Shown piece by piece: positions 31,425 through 44,798 of a stretch of DNA of 64,000 bases. Position numbers and translations under genes: made by a program. How positions within the stretch are numbered: the first letter of the stretch is position 1; every line of letters begins with the position of its first letter. Source of the DNA: Diabrotica undecimpunctata (Eukaryota; Arthropoda; Insecta; Coleoptera; Chrysomelidae); contig NC_092812.1 of the NCBI RefSeq assembly GCF_040954645.1, positions 992,001 through 1,056,000 of the forward strand, in the 5' to 3' direction. Below the pieces are notes generated by a model, which saw only the letters and a list, made by a program, of their open reading frames with translations, was not told the origin of the DNA and did not search any database.

Positions 31425-34140
31425 GTAGGTGGGGGCAAAAGTCCGCATGGGGTAAGAATCCGCACACGCTTTCTAGATGACAGTGCGAATATATTAACTT
31501 ACGAATACAGTACCTTTCGAACAGCGCTGTAGATTATACACGTGCTTCGTGCGGCGGTAGTTAACGAAAATATGAGGTAAGATTTAAATTTTGGTGTTTT
31601 AATCTAATTTTTTTAATCATTCTTTTGAAGATTGTATGTGTTAAACTATTTTCCTAAAAAGTCTTCTAACTAATTTATGTAAGCCGGTTTATTGTAATTA
31701 ATGTTTAGAAACAAAATTTTTAATTTGAGGTTATGTTGTTCCAAACATGCATAGCTAAAATTAATAGTGAATTTTGGGGTATAAGTCCGCATGCGAATTT
31801 TTGCCTCATTAAGCACGTTTTTGTTTATTATCTAGAATTTTACTTAATTCATAAAGGTTTTTTAAAAGTTACGTTTTTTTTTGTTTGTAAAAATTACGTT
31901 TTTGTTTTAGGACGTACAAGAGAAAAAATGAGAACCTGAGACCATTTACAGAGAATGTTTTTATGCAGGCTAAACATTTAAAGGAAAGAGGTCTATCAAT
32001 ACGAGAAATAGGTAGAACTCTTGGCTATGATGAATCTACCATTCAAAAGAGGCTAAAAGCGGACAGCAGCGTTAATTTCTTGGGTAGATTTCGACCTGTA
32101 TTTACTTCAGAGCAGGCAAAGCAAATAGTGGACCATTGTAAAGCTTTAGACTTACATTTCTATGGGCTTACCCTAAAATCGCTTCGTTTTCCAGCATATC
32201 AGTTTGCAGAAAGAAATGGTATTCAGCATCAATTTTCTAAGCAATCAAAACTAGCAGGTAGGGATTGGACTAGAAATTTTATGAAACGAAACCGCCTTTC
32301 ACTACGTACACCACGAAAAACCAGTGTAGCTAGACCATGGTGTTCAACAAACATCAATTGACACAGTATTTTCAAAATTTAAAATCTGTCTTGGAGAAAT
32401 ATAAATTTCCAGCGAATAAAATCTACAACATGGATAAGAGTGGTTTACAAACAGTACCAAATAAATTACTTAAACATGTTGCTCCCACTGGAAAAAAAGA
32501 AGTAGCAAAAAATGTAGCTGCAGAGCAAGGAAGAACTGTGACAGCTGCATGTTCTATGAGTACAACAGGACACTATGTTCCACCATTCTTTATTTTCGCA
32601 CGCAAAAGACTAAATCCTCTTTTGATAAAGGACGCTCCAACTGGTTCTGTTTTGGCTGTAACCGATTCTGGTTATATGAATTCGGTTAAGTTTCTTCAAT
32701 TTTTTGAGCACTTTCGCAAATATACAAATCCTACCGCTAAAAGCCCAGTACTATTAATTTTAGATAACCACATATCCCATACCACTCTAGAGACCATCAC
32801 TTACGCAAAAAATAATAACATCCATTTGCTCAGCCTCCCACCTCATAGCAGCCATCGAACTCAACCATTGGACAGAAACTTTTTTAGGCCATTAAAAGCT
32901 TAATATGACGATTTGTGTGATAGTTGGACCACATCTAATCCCGGGCAAGTAGTCACAGAATACCACGTCGCTGGATTATTCAAGGAGGCCTATGAGAAAA
33001 CTGTGACTATAGAAAAAGCTGTTAATGGATTTAAAATGACAGGTATTTTCCCTTTAGATAAAAATATCTTTACTGAAGAAGATTTTTTACCTTTTTCAGT
33101 AACTGAACAAGAGCAAGAAGAAGTAGATGATCTTGAGCGAAATAATAAAGATACACAATTAATTAAGGATTGTATTTGACGAAGACAAAAGTCAAGAAAA
33201 TGATAAAGCAGAAGAACCAAATAGTAAAGCAGAAGAACCAAGTGGTGAAGCAGAAGAACGAAATGTTGAAAATCTACCAGATAGAGCTAGCATTTCAAGT
33301 AACCTGGAATCAAAACCCGGAAGCTCGAAAAATGAAATGTCTACTACATTACCAACAGATATCATTCCGTTGCCAAAACTAACCAAAAAGAGAAAATGAA
33401 CAAGAAAAGGATTGAAATCTACACTTCTGACAACTACTTCACATAAAGAGCAAATGGAAATCTCAGAGCTGGAGAAGAAATACAAAATGAACGAGAAAAA
33501 AAGGAAGGAAAGCATTAAGGAAAATAAAAATACAGTAAGAAAAGTATTTGAAGAAAAACAAAATATACTAAATAAAAAGAAATATGAATATTCTTCTGAC
33601 TCGGACGCGCAAATATCACTTCATGATGGTAGCAGCAATTTAGGTTTTTCTAAAAGTGATGCTGAAAATGAATTATACGAATTAAGTCCAGGAGAGTTTG
33701 CTATAGTAAAAGTTTACGGCAAAACCAAGGACTCATTTCGAATGTACGTTATGCAAATTACTGTAATGGTAGATGAGGGTTACAGTGGTATTTATTATAG
33801 AAGGGCACCCAATACAATGCGTTTTTCAGAAACTGACGAAGAGTGTTTTGTTAACAAGACAGACATTAAAAGGAAACTTTCCAAGCCATTGCTAGGCAGG
33901 TCTGCTAGATTTAAGGACTTTGTGAGCTTTTCAACCGATTTAAGTGATTTAATGTTGCACTAGTTGTAACCTAAAAATTGTTTCAGCTTTCAAAAATTTC
34001 TTTTATTTTTTATCTTTTTGCGTTCAGGTCATATATCTACTTATTTGTATGTTTATAAGTTTTTAGATCATGTTTTTTGACAAAATAAAGATTTGTATTT
34101 GATAGGTATGATGGTAATTTTTATTTTTATAAAATTATTT
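31425..34140 (+). mobile_element. Pogo/Tigger-like DNA transposon, decayed
   Basis: The left end is probably at TA|GGGTAGGTGGGGGCAAAAGT near 31425, with related GTCCGCATG motifs repeated just inside (31450 and 31788). It contains a plus-strand transposase gene in broken frames and an AATAAA signal near 34084. A matching right TIR is not found: GGGGGCAAAGATCCG at 34151 is in direct rather than inverted orientation. The right border with gypsy 2 is therefore uncertain. Confidence 0.65.
31963..33961 (+). pseudogene. Pogo/Tigger-family transposase (DDE_1), frame-broken
   Basis: The N-terminal helix-turn-helix is KERGLSIREIGRTLGYDEST, followed by the CENP-B-type second domain (FPAYQFAERNGIQHQFSK, DWTRNFMKRNRLSLRTPRKT). 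A frameshift lies at about 32337. The DDE core follows: IYNMDKSGLQTVPNK (first Asp), TAACSMSTTGHYVPPFFIFA, VLLILDNHISHTTLE (second Asp), LLSLPPHSSHRTQPLDRNFF (last acidic residue). A stop interrupts KA*YDDLCDSW at 32900 and another frameshift occurs near 33175. The tail is acidic and lysine-rich, and ends in a conserved-looking C-terminal module (LSPGEFAIVKVYGKTK, MYVMQITVM) that frequently follows insect members. It is not functional as read. Confidence 0.8.
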
Positions 34141-35250
34141 TTATTCAAAGGGGGCAAAGATCCGATTGTTATAAAGCCAAACAAGATCACCTACTTCATA
34201 GCTTTCATTCTTGCATCGAGAATCATATTGATTCTTCATACTGTCACTGGCTAACTGGATGTGTTGTCGGGCAAGTTCATGAATGTTGTTCATTCTTAAC
34301 TTCAGGCGGTCGACATAATCTTCGCTTGCAACATGTTCTTCGGAAGGTTTGCAGCCAAACTCTAGGCCGCAGGGCAAACAAACTTCCCGACCTAACATCA
34401 GGCATGTTGGAGTCTGGCCTGTAGTTTCATTCACTGCCGAGCGGTACCTCATTAGGAATAAATGAATGTGCTGGTCCCAATCTCTTTGATGTTCTGATAC
34501 AACTTTAGACAGGTGTGTACCCATCGTTCGGTTCATCCTCTCGACCATTCCATCTGATTGGGGATGCAGGGGTGTCGTTCTGGTTATATTGACACCAATC
34601 AATTTACAAAATGTTTGGAAAAGAGTTGACTCAAATCAAGTTTCGCCCTTGGTCGAAGTGGATCTTTAAGAAAACACCAAATCGGCTAAAGAATTATTAC
34701 ACCAGTACCTCTGCGACGGTAGCAGCTTCTTGATTTGGTATCGCATAGGCCTCAGTCGATTTTGTAAAATAATCCATGGCTACCAGGATATATTTATTTC
34801 CATCATTCGTCTCTGGAAGTGGACCTGCAATGTCGATTGCTACTTTTTCCATAGGACTACGAACATTGTACTGTTTCATGGGTGCCCTCTTTTTACCAAC
34901 TGGACCATTACTGATTGCACACAGTTCACATTTCCGGCACCATCTTCTTACATCATCTTTACAGTTTACCCAATAGAACCGTTCTCGAACCTTTTGCAGA
35001 GTCTTCGTAATACTAAAGTATCCACCTGACGCACCGTGATGCAACTGACGCAATACTTCTGACACTTTACTTTTAGGTACACAATCAACTGAAGCTTAGA
35101 TTCTGTACCATCATCGTTCTCAAAGGTTCTATACAGAAGATCATCTTCTAGCACTAGGCAATTCCATTGGCTCCAGTAACACTTGACTTCTGGACTACAT
35201 TCACTCATGTCTTGCCAAGCAGGTCTTTCACTTCGACGCATCCAATCCAA
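34141..35250 (-). pseudogene. Integrase of gypsy 2
   Basis: Zinc module (VLRQLHHGASGGYFSITKTL with CELCAISNG), then the core KVAIDIAGPLPETNDGNKYI, and further on HPQSDGMVERMNRTMGTHLS with the catalytic Glu. SAVNETTGQTPTCLMLG and LPCGLEFGCKPSEEH follow. There are frame breaks at 35065 and again in 34602-34697, where the second Asp region lies. It ends by truncation rather than at a stop of its own. Confidence 0.8.
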
Positions 35251-35473
35251 TATACCTTTTATACATGGATCAATCCTTTTTATACATGGATCATCTGCTT
35301 GAGCCTCTTGTAGCTGTTAATGCTGCCATTGATCATTAATGACGGTGGTTCGTCTTACGGGGCAAAGTCGTTCTTCCAATCTAAGACAGTTAATACAATT
35401 TGCACTACACGGTCGTCTCTAAAGACCATCAGCATATAAGTGAACTCTTCCAGCTTTGTGTTCGATCTCGTAA

Positions 35474-36638
35474 TCATTTTATTGTAATCGTTTCTAACCA
35501 TCTTGCCATCTGGCCCTCTGGATTATGGAATTGTAGAATCCATTTTAGAGCGGCGTGATCCGTACGAAGAAAAAAGTTTCTGCCATATAAGTATTTATGA
35601 AAATGCTCGGAAGCCTTCCCTGCGCCTACCAATTCTCTCCTGGTAACGCAATAGTTTCTTTCTGGTTTCGACAAGACTTTGCTAAAGTAAGCGATGACTT
35701 TTTTTAAGTGTTCAAAAGCTCTTTGGCATTCTTCACTCCATGTACATTCTTTGCCTTCTTCTGTCAACTTTGTTAATGGCTTGGAGATGTTGGCAAATCC
35801 TTTGACAAAACGTCGGTAATATGTATATAGACCAAGGAAACTTCTAATTTCGTGTTTATCTCTTGGTACTGGCCAATCCTTAATTGCTGAAGTTTTTTAG
35901 GATCAGCTGTTACACCATTACTTGCTACAATATGTCCCAAGTACTTCACTTCTCGTCGAAACAAGTGACATTTCTTTAGACTTAAATTTAAATTTCGTTG
36001 CCCGCAATCGTTGAAAGACTTCTGTCAGATTATTGGTATTTTCATCGAAGGATCTCCCAACCACAATTACATCGTCCAAATAAACCAAGCATGTTTTCCA
36101 TGTTAGACCTCTTAAAACTGCCTCCATTAATCTTTCAAATCTGACAGAGGCATTATATAAACCAAAGGGCATAACTGTGAACTGCCAAAGCCCTGATCCT
36201 ATCGAGAATGCGGTTTTTTTCGATCAGCTGGCTCCATGTCTACTTGCCAATATCCACTTTTCAAATCGAGTGTGGAGAACAAACGAGAACCAAAAAGAGT
36301 ATTTAATGTATCGTCTATTCTGGGCAAAGGATTACTACCTTTTTTAGTTACCGCATTGAGCTGTCGGTAGGCAATACAAAAACGCGTTGAACCATCTTTC
36401 TTCTTTACTAGCACTACTGGTGATGTCCTACTAGTGGACTGTTTTATGGTTCAATTACCCCTTGTTTGTTCATATCTTTGATGATATCTTTGGCTTCATT
36501 TCTTTTCGCAAATGGAAGTCGTCTAGGTTGTTGTCTGATTGGCTGAGTGTCTCCGGTATTAATTTTATACTTTACTATGCTTGTTTTACCCTTATCCTTC
36601 TTATCAATGGTAAAAACATCTTGAAATTCTATCAGCAT
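35474..36638 (-). pseudogene. Reverse transcriptase and RNase H of gypsy 2
   Basis: RT in four overlapping frames: [64 protein letters not shown], and an intact catalytic box CLVYLDDVIVVGRSF at about 36090. The connection is SLVYIHIT..., and RNase H shows [18 protein letters not shown] and [14 protein letters not shown]. The RNase H start with its first Asp is deleted: the frame jumps from FEHLKK to [11 protein letters not shown]. Multiple frameshifts are present. Confidence 0.8.
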
Positions 36639-36789
36639 AGACTTTATTTATTTGGTTCGTTCACCATCAAGATCTTGGCACGTTTTAATCACCATCTTAA
36701 CAAGCTCCTTGAATACTTAGATTTCGATAGTTTCTCATTAGTATTCATAGAAGAAATCGAAGCCACGGGAACACAATGTCTGATCAAAG

Positions 36790-38148
36790 TTATTTTATTA
36801 ACTTAATAGCAGTGCCCTTTAAATTCATAACTCTTACAGGAACAACATCTCGAATTCTCACCAAAGCATTTGCCGTTAGGAACTCGGCATTGTCCACATC
36901 TTCGACCATCCTTAAACTTCCCTCTCGGCAGTAACCATCAGGTCTGGTCATCAAAATTTTCTCACTATTACCGGGTATTGTTACGTCAGAAGTAGTTGTT
37001 AAGCTGATAACATTTTCTTTGTCTTTATAAAACGGCAACTCATCACCATTGATCTCGAGAACTCCATTTTTGACATTCAATACAGCCCCAAATTTTCTTA
37101 ATAAATTCATCCCCAATATGAACTCGTCGGAGATCTCTACAATTAATACTCTATGTTTCTCTGTAGTCTGGCCAATGGATACTGATATATTAGCCTAGCC
37201 ATATGTATTAATTAGCTCACCAGTTGCTGTTCTAAGCCTTATTGTTGCAGGCGATAATTTAAGATGGCCTCGTACTACTTCTCGACGTGCAATAGTTCTT
37301 GTTGTACCTGTATCTACCAAAAACGATCTACACATATTATTGATACGACCCCCGTGGATGTACAAGCTCTGAATTCCACCGGAGGACGTAATGTTAACAG
37401 TTACTATGGGGGCTGTGTTTCTCGAGGTCGGCAGTTGCCCCTTGGTGTCAATCCGTTCTAGTTTCCTGACTGTTGTATCATTTTCTTGCAATTTACGGCG
37501 AATGCGACCAACGTTGCCACCATTCCAACATCTGGGTTCGCGTCTCTTCGGCATCGTATTACGAACTACTTTCCGTACGATTGCCTCCAGACGTTTATCG
37601 TTTTTGAGCGACGTTTCGTCGCTCCCTTCATAGGTTCGAACTCGATAGCTCCGTGAAGCTTGACCAGCTATTTCGTGTTCCAAGGCAATGGCGAACGCTT
37701 CATTTAAAACTTTCAGCCTTGGTAGTCGTAAAGCTTTCTGTAGTTCACTGTCTCTCAATCCATTGATGAAGGCATCTACAGCAATTTCTTCCAAAATGTT
37801 ATCTGGTACCTCTGGAAAAGCCAACCGCTCTCTACAAGCAACATCTACTTCAAATTCTTGCAAACTCTCACTTGCTCGTTGAATTCTACTTCTTATTTGT
37901 ACTTTGTAGACTTGTTGTAGATATGCATCTCCGTAACGTTTATCTAGGCAAGTGAACAATGTCTGGTAACATTTTTCTTGACCCTTAGGAATCGATCTTA
38001 GGATATCCGCAGCATCACCTCGTAAAGCAGCAGTCAAGGAAACAGCCTTTTCTTGTTCTGTCCAATGATTGGCTGCCGCAATAGCCAATTGTCTAAGGTA
38101 TATGGACCAAGAAGACTTTCCATCAAATGGTGACAATTTGAATCTCAT
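36790..38148 (-). pseudogene. Gag core and protease of gypsy 2
   Basis: The 38148-37195 frame is a typical Ty3/gypsy Gag core (LSPFDGKSSWSIYLRQLAIA, EKAVSLTAALRGDAADILRS, DKRYGDAYLQQVYKVQIR, RERLAFPEVPDN). A degenerate zinc knuckle (CWNGGNVGRIRR) follows, then in the same frame the protease start RSFLVDTGTTRTIARREVV. Gag and protease are thus fused without a frameshift. After a stop at 37195 the protease continues at 37116 (MGMNLLRKFGAVLNVKNG). Confidence 0.85.
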
Positions 38149-38790
38149 ATGATGTGTCGTTTCGTCTCTAGCTCTACTGCAATAATTGTTGGTAGCACTT
38201 TCGTATTAGTTATGATGATCTCTTATTGTTTGATCTTCTCTTCTATGTCTTCTGTCTTGTCGTTTACATTTTTCTGTATCCTGTCGAATGTCCTAGAAAC
38301 TTCTTCAAATTTTTCATTGTTCTGACTACATATTTTTTTAATAATTTGAAAAGTCTCGTCGAATCTTCTAGAAATATTTTCGAATTTCTTGTCATTTTGT
38401 CTAGATGCTTCTTTAATAATTTGAGACGTCTCATCGAATCCTTCATCATAGAAGTTTCTTTAATCATTGCAATAGACATTGTCAAATTTCTCGTACGAAT
38501 TTTCTAGAAACATTTTCTAATTTATTATCATTTTTTCTAGAAGTTTTTTCGATTATTTGAGAAACATTTTTAAATTTCTCGTCACTTTCTTTAGAAGTTT
38601 CTTCGATTTTCGTTAAAACTGCTTCTTCTGCTGATTTAAAATGGAATATCTCTGGGTCATCTCCATTTTTGTTGAGAACATTCTTCAGTCGTTCTTGGAG
38701 GATCTTCTTGGACCCGCTGCAGTCTTCATCGCGTTTTTCTAGTTGCTCACGCAACTGTTTTACTGAAAGTACTTTTTACTTTTTAAATGT
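38149..38790 (-). pseudogene. Gag N-terminus of gypsy 2: SAP motif and coiled-coil repeats
   Basis: LSVKQLREQLEKRDEDC, KILQERLKNVLNKNGDDPEI form a SAP-like motif at the very N-terminus, as in gypsy 1. Repeated units of about 30 residues follow (KFKNVSQIIEKTSRKNDNKL, LENVSR, and after a frameshift KIFLEDSTRLFKLLKK in the wrong frame), predicted coiled coil. The repeat unit differs in length and sequence from the ~12-residue unit of gypsy 1. Confidence 0.65.
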
Positions 38791-38909
38791 TTTTTTTTAC
38801 AAAGAACACCACCGAACTACGCAGATTTTTCCGACGAACAATACTTTTCAAAAGTTCAAAAGTCTTTTTCAAAAGTCACTGCTAAATTTATTTTTAAATC
38901 TCACACCAC

Positions 38910-39183
38910 TGTGGCGTATTTAAATAAAACGAGCGGTTCTAATTTATATAAAAATATTTATTTATGAATTTACCGTGTCATAGTATCTTAACAACAAACT
39001 TTAACTCCTAAAAGTTCTGCTTATATATACAAGTTATTATGTACTAGAATATTCTGGAGTAGTCCACCTCTAATTTGTTTGTTTGACATGTCGAACTCTC
39101 CCGCGGTCGATAGTTCAGATCATCCTCGTCTCGAGTCGAGATGCAACCATTATATGGGCTACATCGAATGCATGTTCGTAACA
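38910..39183 (-). repeat. 5' LTR of gypsy 2
   Basis: Plus-strand TGTGGCGTATT to GTTCGTAACA, about 274 bp. The next bases inside read TGGTGTGAG on the sense strand, a PBS-like sequence similar to gypsy 1. No second LTR is left in the window. Confidence 0.65.
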
Positions 39184-39694
39184 ATATAATTTAATAATAA
39201 TAACTGTGTATTTTTTTACATTACGTTCAATTGTCCACAACAATTCCTACTACGCGCACTTCGAAAATATTTTACTTTGTTTGAATGTTTTTTGATGGTA
39301 GTAAGCCAATTCGTAATAGAGCAATTAGAAAAATAATACACATTAGAGAAAAAATAAATGATTCAAATGTATTACTGAAATATGTGAAACCAAAAAATAA
39401 TAATTTCAATTGATTATATTGATATAATTGAAAACCCAAAAATTGTCTTGTCATATATTATTATAAGGTACTGTACGGTGAGTTAAATTACTAACTAGAG
39501 TTTTTAAAGCATACTAATCGTATACACGAGCATCGTGAATAAATTATTAACGAAACTACTGAAATTAGAGAGGTATTTCTTATATTAAAAAAAAGTGATT
39601 TCGTAAAATTTGTTAACAGGAATTAAAATGAAATTAAAATTTGAATTGATTAATTGAACTTTTTCTTAATAATTCATTAGTATATTAAAAGTAC
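39184..39694. other. AT-rich region, no gene seen
   Basis: Between the gypsy 2 LTR and the right inverted arm; no coding motif. Confidence 0.4.
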
Positions 39695-40031
39695 TTAGAT
39701 CTAGCTTATTATTTTTTAATTAATTTTCTTAAGGAAATTATTAGTTTTTTAAAATTTTATAATGTACAAATTAATTTTAAATAGTTTTTATAACACAAAA
39801 TCAGTGTTTATTAAATAAAAATAACAGAAAAAATAATAATAATAATAATACTGTTTTACTCACAAAATAGCCTTATCGCATCAAAAACTACTAAAATACA
39901 CTTTTTTCTGTGAAAACGTTTAAAACTTATCCACAATCAACTTGATGATTCATGATAAACCTGTGGTGTGGTTGACTTTTTTCCTTCGAATTCATCGTAG
40001 AATCAGAAAATAATTGTCTCCACACGACAAA
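39695..40031 (-). repeat. Right arm of the long inverted repeat pair
   Basis: Inverted copy of the left arm at 29779-30440 without the GC-rich insert. It has a (TAA)n-like run (39836-39850) where the left arm has ATTAAT. Confidence 0.75.
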
Positions 40032-40066
40032 ATTTGTTTCCATATAAATTACTACGCTCTAATGTG

Positions 40067-41988
<1,922 letters not shown>

Positions 41989-42044
41989 AAACGATAAATA
42001 TTGGGTTTGCAGCAATAAAAATGAAACGTGTACTCTTTTAAATC

Positions 42045-42092
42045 TTTATTCCAAGCTTTCGGACATTGGTTACGTCCTTCATCAGGGAGCTA
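42045..42092 (-). ncRNA. Hammerhead-ribozyme-like core of the Penelope-like element
   Basis: On the minus strand CTGATGA is followed by a short stem (GGAC...GTCC, loop GTAACCAAT) and then GAAA, in the order of the conserved hammerhead core. Hammerheads are known in the terminal repeats of Penelope-like elements. I did not verify stems I and III or the cleavage triplet. Confidence 0.6.
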
Positions 42093-42333
42093 CAAATGTG
42101 ATGAATAAATTGTTGGCGTTGGTATAATTAATTAAAAAATTCACTACTTACAAACTTAATGAGGTTGTATCAACGAAGATGTATTATAATGTTGATAAAA
42201 TTTATCACAGTCTCTCATCTTTTTTTAATATACAAAACCTATTTTTATGTTTAAAAATTTAAAAAATTACTGTACATCCAAAAACACTTAATTATTCTAA
42301 ATACGTAAATGACATTATTCTGACAAAATTCTT

Positions 42334-42794
42334 TTAAATGTCAATTGATAAATTATTGTTTGTGTTACTATTGCATTTATCTAGTAGTAACAAATAGGAG
42401 AACATTTCATTTAGATGACCAATATCCGTTCTATGATTCATTGCATTGTTATTTTGGCAAATGTGGGCCATTTCAAGAAAAAGTCTTTTGTTGATGTTAC
42501 TTTCCTGTTCTACTATTTTGATGTTATTATAATCTATTTGATGCCCATTTTTAAATGGATGTTCACCCAATGCACTTTTTTCAGGATGCAGTCTATTATC
42601 TGACTTGTGGGATGTAATGCGGTCTTTAAGGCATCTTGATGTTTGACCATAGTATAGTTGTTCACATGATCCGCACGGTATACAGTAAACAACATCCGTT
42701 AAAGACAAGAGTGCGGATTGGTCTTTAAGTTTAGAAAAAACTTTGTTAACTGTTAGTACCGTTTTATGTGCAATTTTGATATTATTAATTGATG

Positions 42795-42795
<1 letters not shown>
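42334..42795 (-). pseudogene. GIY-YIG endonuclease domain of a Penelope-like element
   Basis: The frame enters from the truncated 5' side ([20 protein letters not shown]), then TDVVYCIPCGSCEQLYYGQT. This is a GIY-YIG core (VYCIPC...YYGQT), with the added Cys pair typical of Penelope-type enzymes. SRCLKDRITSHKSDN brings the catalytic Arg, and SALGEHPFKNGHQIDYNN the conserved EH. KRLFLEMAHI carries the catalytic Glu, and the end is NLSIDI. In an intact element this domain nicks the target DNA for RT. The open frame is unbroken for ~150 codons but lacks the RT. Confidence 0.85.
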
Positions 42796-42808
<13 letters not shown>

Positions 42809-42826
<18 letters not shown>

Positions 42827-42849
42827 TATACATATATCTATATATATAC

Positions 42850-42931
<82 letters not shown>

Positions 42932-42940
42932 CATATATAG

Positions 42941-43004
<64 letters not shown>
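42809..43004. repeat. (TA)n tract 8
   Basis: About 196 bases with several CATATATC-type interruptions, left border of element B. Confidence 0.95.
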
Positions 43005-43008
<4 letters not shown>

Positions 43009-44399
43009 ATGATATGTAAAATCGAGAAAAATATTGGTTTGTTTAAAAATATTTCAAAATTCAATAACATTAAAATAATTCAGATAAGTAGGATAATATC
43101 CAACAAACATTTCGAAGAAGGAGAGTTATTAATTTCTTGAATTACCTGTACTAAACAAAATGTAAGCTTTGCATAAATTATTTCTTTGATATACTTGAGT
43201 GACCCGCATAATTTTAAGTGAAATCTCAAAGACAATTGAAATACATTAATGCAGTGATTAAAGACAATAGAAGGGATTATAGAAAGAGGTTTTTGTTAGT
43301 TTTTAAGAATTATAGAAAAATATTATTTGTAAATAAGTTTTAGGAAATTTATAATTATAGGTAAAAATTTGTTTGTTATCGAAATGAAAAAATGGGGGAA
43401 TTGTGACGAGTTTTGATTGGCGGAGATTGAAAAAGGTGGGATAAGTATGTAGGAAAAAGTTTAGCGAGATTGAGGAGAGAGAAAAGATATAGGCAGTTGG
43501 TTTTCCAAATCTGTAAGAGGAACAGTGATTGTTCTCTGGCGGTTCCTGAAATGTAGCAAGCAGTAGTGTTGAATGTTAGTGAGTTTTTGTGGAGTTAGTG
43601 TATCTGACAGAAGCTGAAGCAGAAAAATATTGTAAGTCATATTTCTCTACTTATATTCCAAGAGTCACTGTTCAGGCCAACGAGAGATTCAGTTTATCGT
43701 AAAGAGAAGATATTCCAAGAGTCATTTTTCACTCGGGCCAACGAGAGATTCAGTTTATCGAGAGGAGAAAGGCTATCATAATTTGAATGATTTGTGCTTT
43801 TGAAGGAGATCATTAAGGACGATATACTTGCAACAATCTGTGTAAGATTGCTGATTACATAGGGAGCGGTTGAGAGGAGATAATATAGTCTACAAGGAAC
43901 AAGGATTTGGACCACTCATCATCAGAGAGAGATATTTTGTTTTCTGCAGTTTTTTCTTTTATTGATAACACAATTTTTACACTTAATTTAGAAAGGATAT
44001 AAATATTTTGATTAGGAGAGTTAGAATAGTTGGGAATTTTGAAATTTCAATTAATATTGTTTGTACCATAAATTTTGATTGTTCACGTACGGAGAACAAA
44101 ATTTTGAGAATCCTTATATGAGATTTGTTTATTGAAAACTTTTGAGTGTGAATTATTTCATTATTTTTATTTCAATATATAGTGTTAGATCATATGTGTT
44201 TTTTATTATTCCGGTATTCTCTGGACCTTACCTTTCACATGTAATAGCATAGATATTAAAGCACGAATTTAACCCTGAGATAAAAGAATTAAAAATTGTG
44301 ATAGAGTCATAATCATATCATTTAAATAATTTTAATAAAAGAAAAAAATTAATTAGCTAATTATTGCTTGGCGCACCAAGACTTTAAATATCACAGTAA
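43005..44399 (+). repeat. 5' LTR of element B
   Basis: Starts TGTTATGATATGTAAAATCG and ends TATCACAGTAA. Includes an imperfect tandem duplication of about 60 bp (43657-43765) built around GGCCAACGAGAGATTCAGTT. The 73-codon minus-strand frame present in both LTRs reflects LTR identity, not a gene. Confidence 0.9.
43657..43765. repeat. ~60-bp tandem duplication inside the LTR of element B
   Basis: ATTCCAAGAGTCA followed by GGCCAACGAGAGATTCAGTT and TATCG occurs twice in a row; the same pair is in the other LTR at about 47984-48092. Confidence 0.8.
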
Positions 44400-44400
44400 C

Positions 44401-44420
44401 TGGCTTCCAAAACGTGGGGC
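44401..44420 (+). promoter_or_regulatory. Primer binding site of element B (tRNA-Lys-like)
   Basis: TGGCTTCCAAAACGTGGGGC right after the LTR shares TGGC and AACGTGGGGC with element A and with tRNA-Lys(CUU)-type sites, with mismatches between. Confidence 0.6.
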
Positions 44421-44798
44421 TTGAAAATATCGCAGCTTTACATTTGAAGGAAGGTAAAGAGATCTGGAATAAGTACAGGTGATCCAGAGATAAAAACATA
44501 TAACATTGAGGGAATTTGAAAGTATTTTGACAATTTTTCCAGGGAATATAAATTTGATTTATTGATTGATCGTAGTTAGTGGATATTTACTGCTATTGAA
44601 TTATTGGATTTTATTTTCTTTACCAATCGTACATTTGATATTTATTTTGAATTATTTGAATTTTACTGATTGCATATTTGATATTTGTCGTGAAAATTTA
44701 ATACATTTGGGGAGAAATATTGTCGTGTTCTGAAACATATAGAGTGTTGTAAAATTTCACATTTGGCGGGGACAAAAACAGTAACGAAAAGAAACAAC
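44421..44798 (+). other. 5' leader of element B
   Basis: Non-coding stretch between PBS and the gag ATG; a packaging signal would be expected here but none can be read. Confidence 0.4.

Larger units (their letters stand above)
34141..39183 (-). mobile_element. Ty3/gypsy LTR retrotransposon 2, 3'-truncated
   Basis: Same lineage as gypsy 1 by Gag start, protein blocks and LTR start TGTTACG. It runs on the minus strand from a 5' LTR (39183-38910) through Gag, protease, RT, RNase H and most of integrase. It breaks off near 34150-34165 after VGDLVWLYNNR, where the pogo-like sequence begins. The 3' LTR and any macrodomain are missing. Confidence 0.85.

Noticed and set aside
34148..34165. GGGGGCAAAGATCCG as the right TIR of the pogo-like element
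   Set aside because: It is in direct, not inverted, orientation relative to the left end, so it cannot be the matching terminal repeat.
43694..43915. Identical 73-codon minus-strand frames in both B LTRs (also 48021-48242)
   Set aside because: Identity follows from LTR duplication; no motif and wrong strand.
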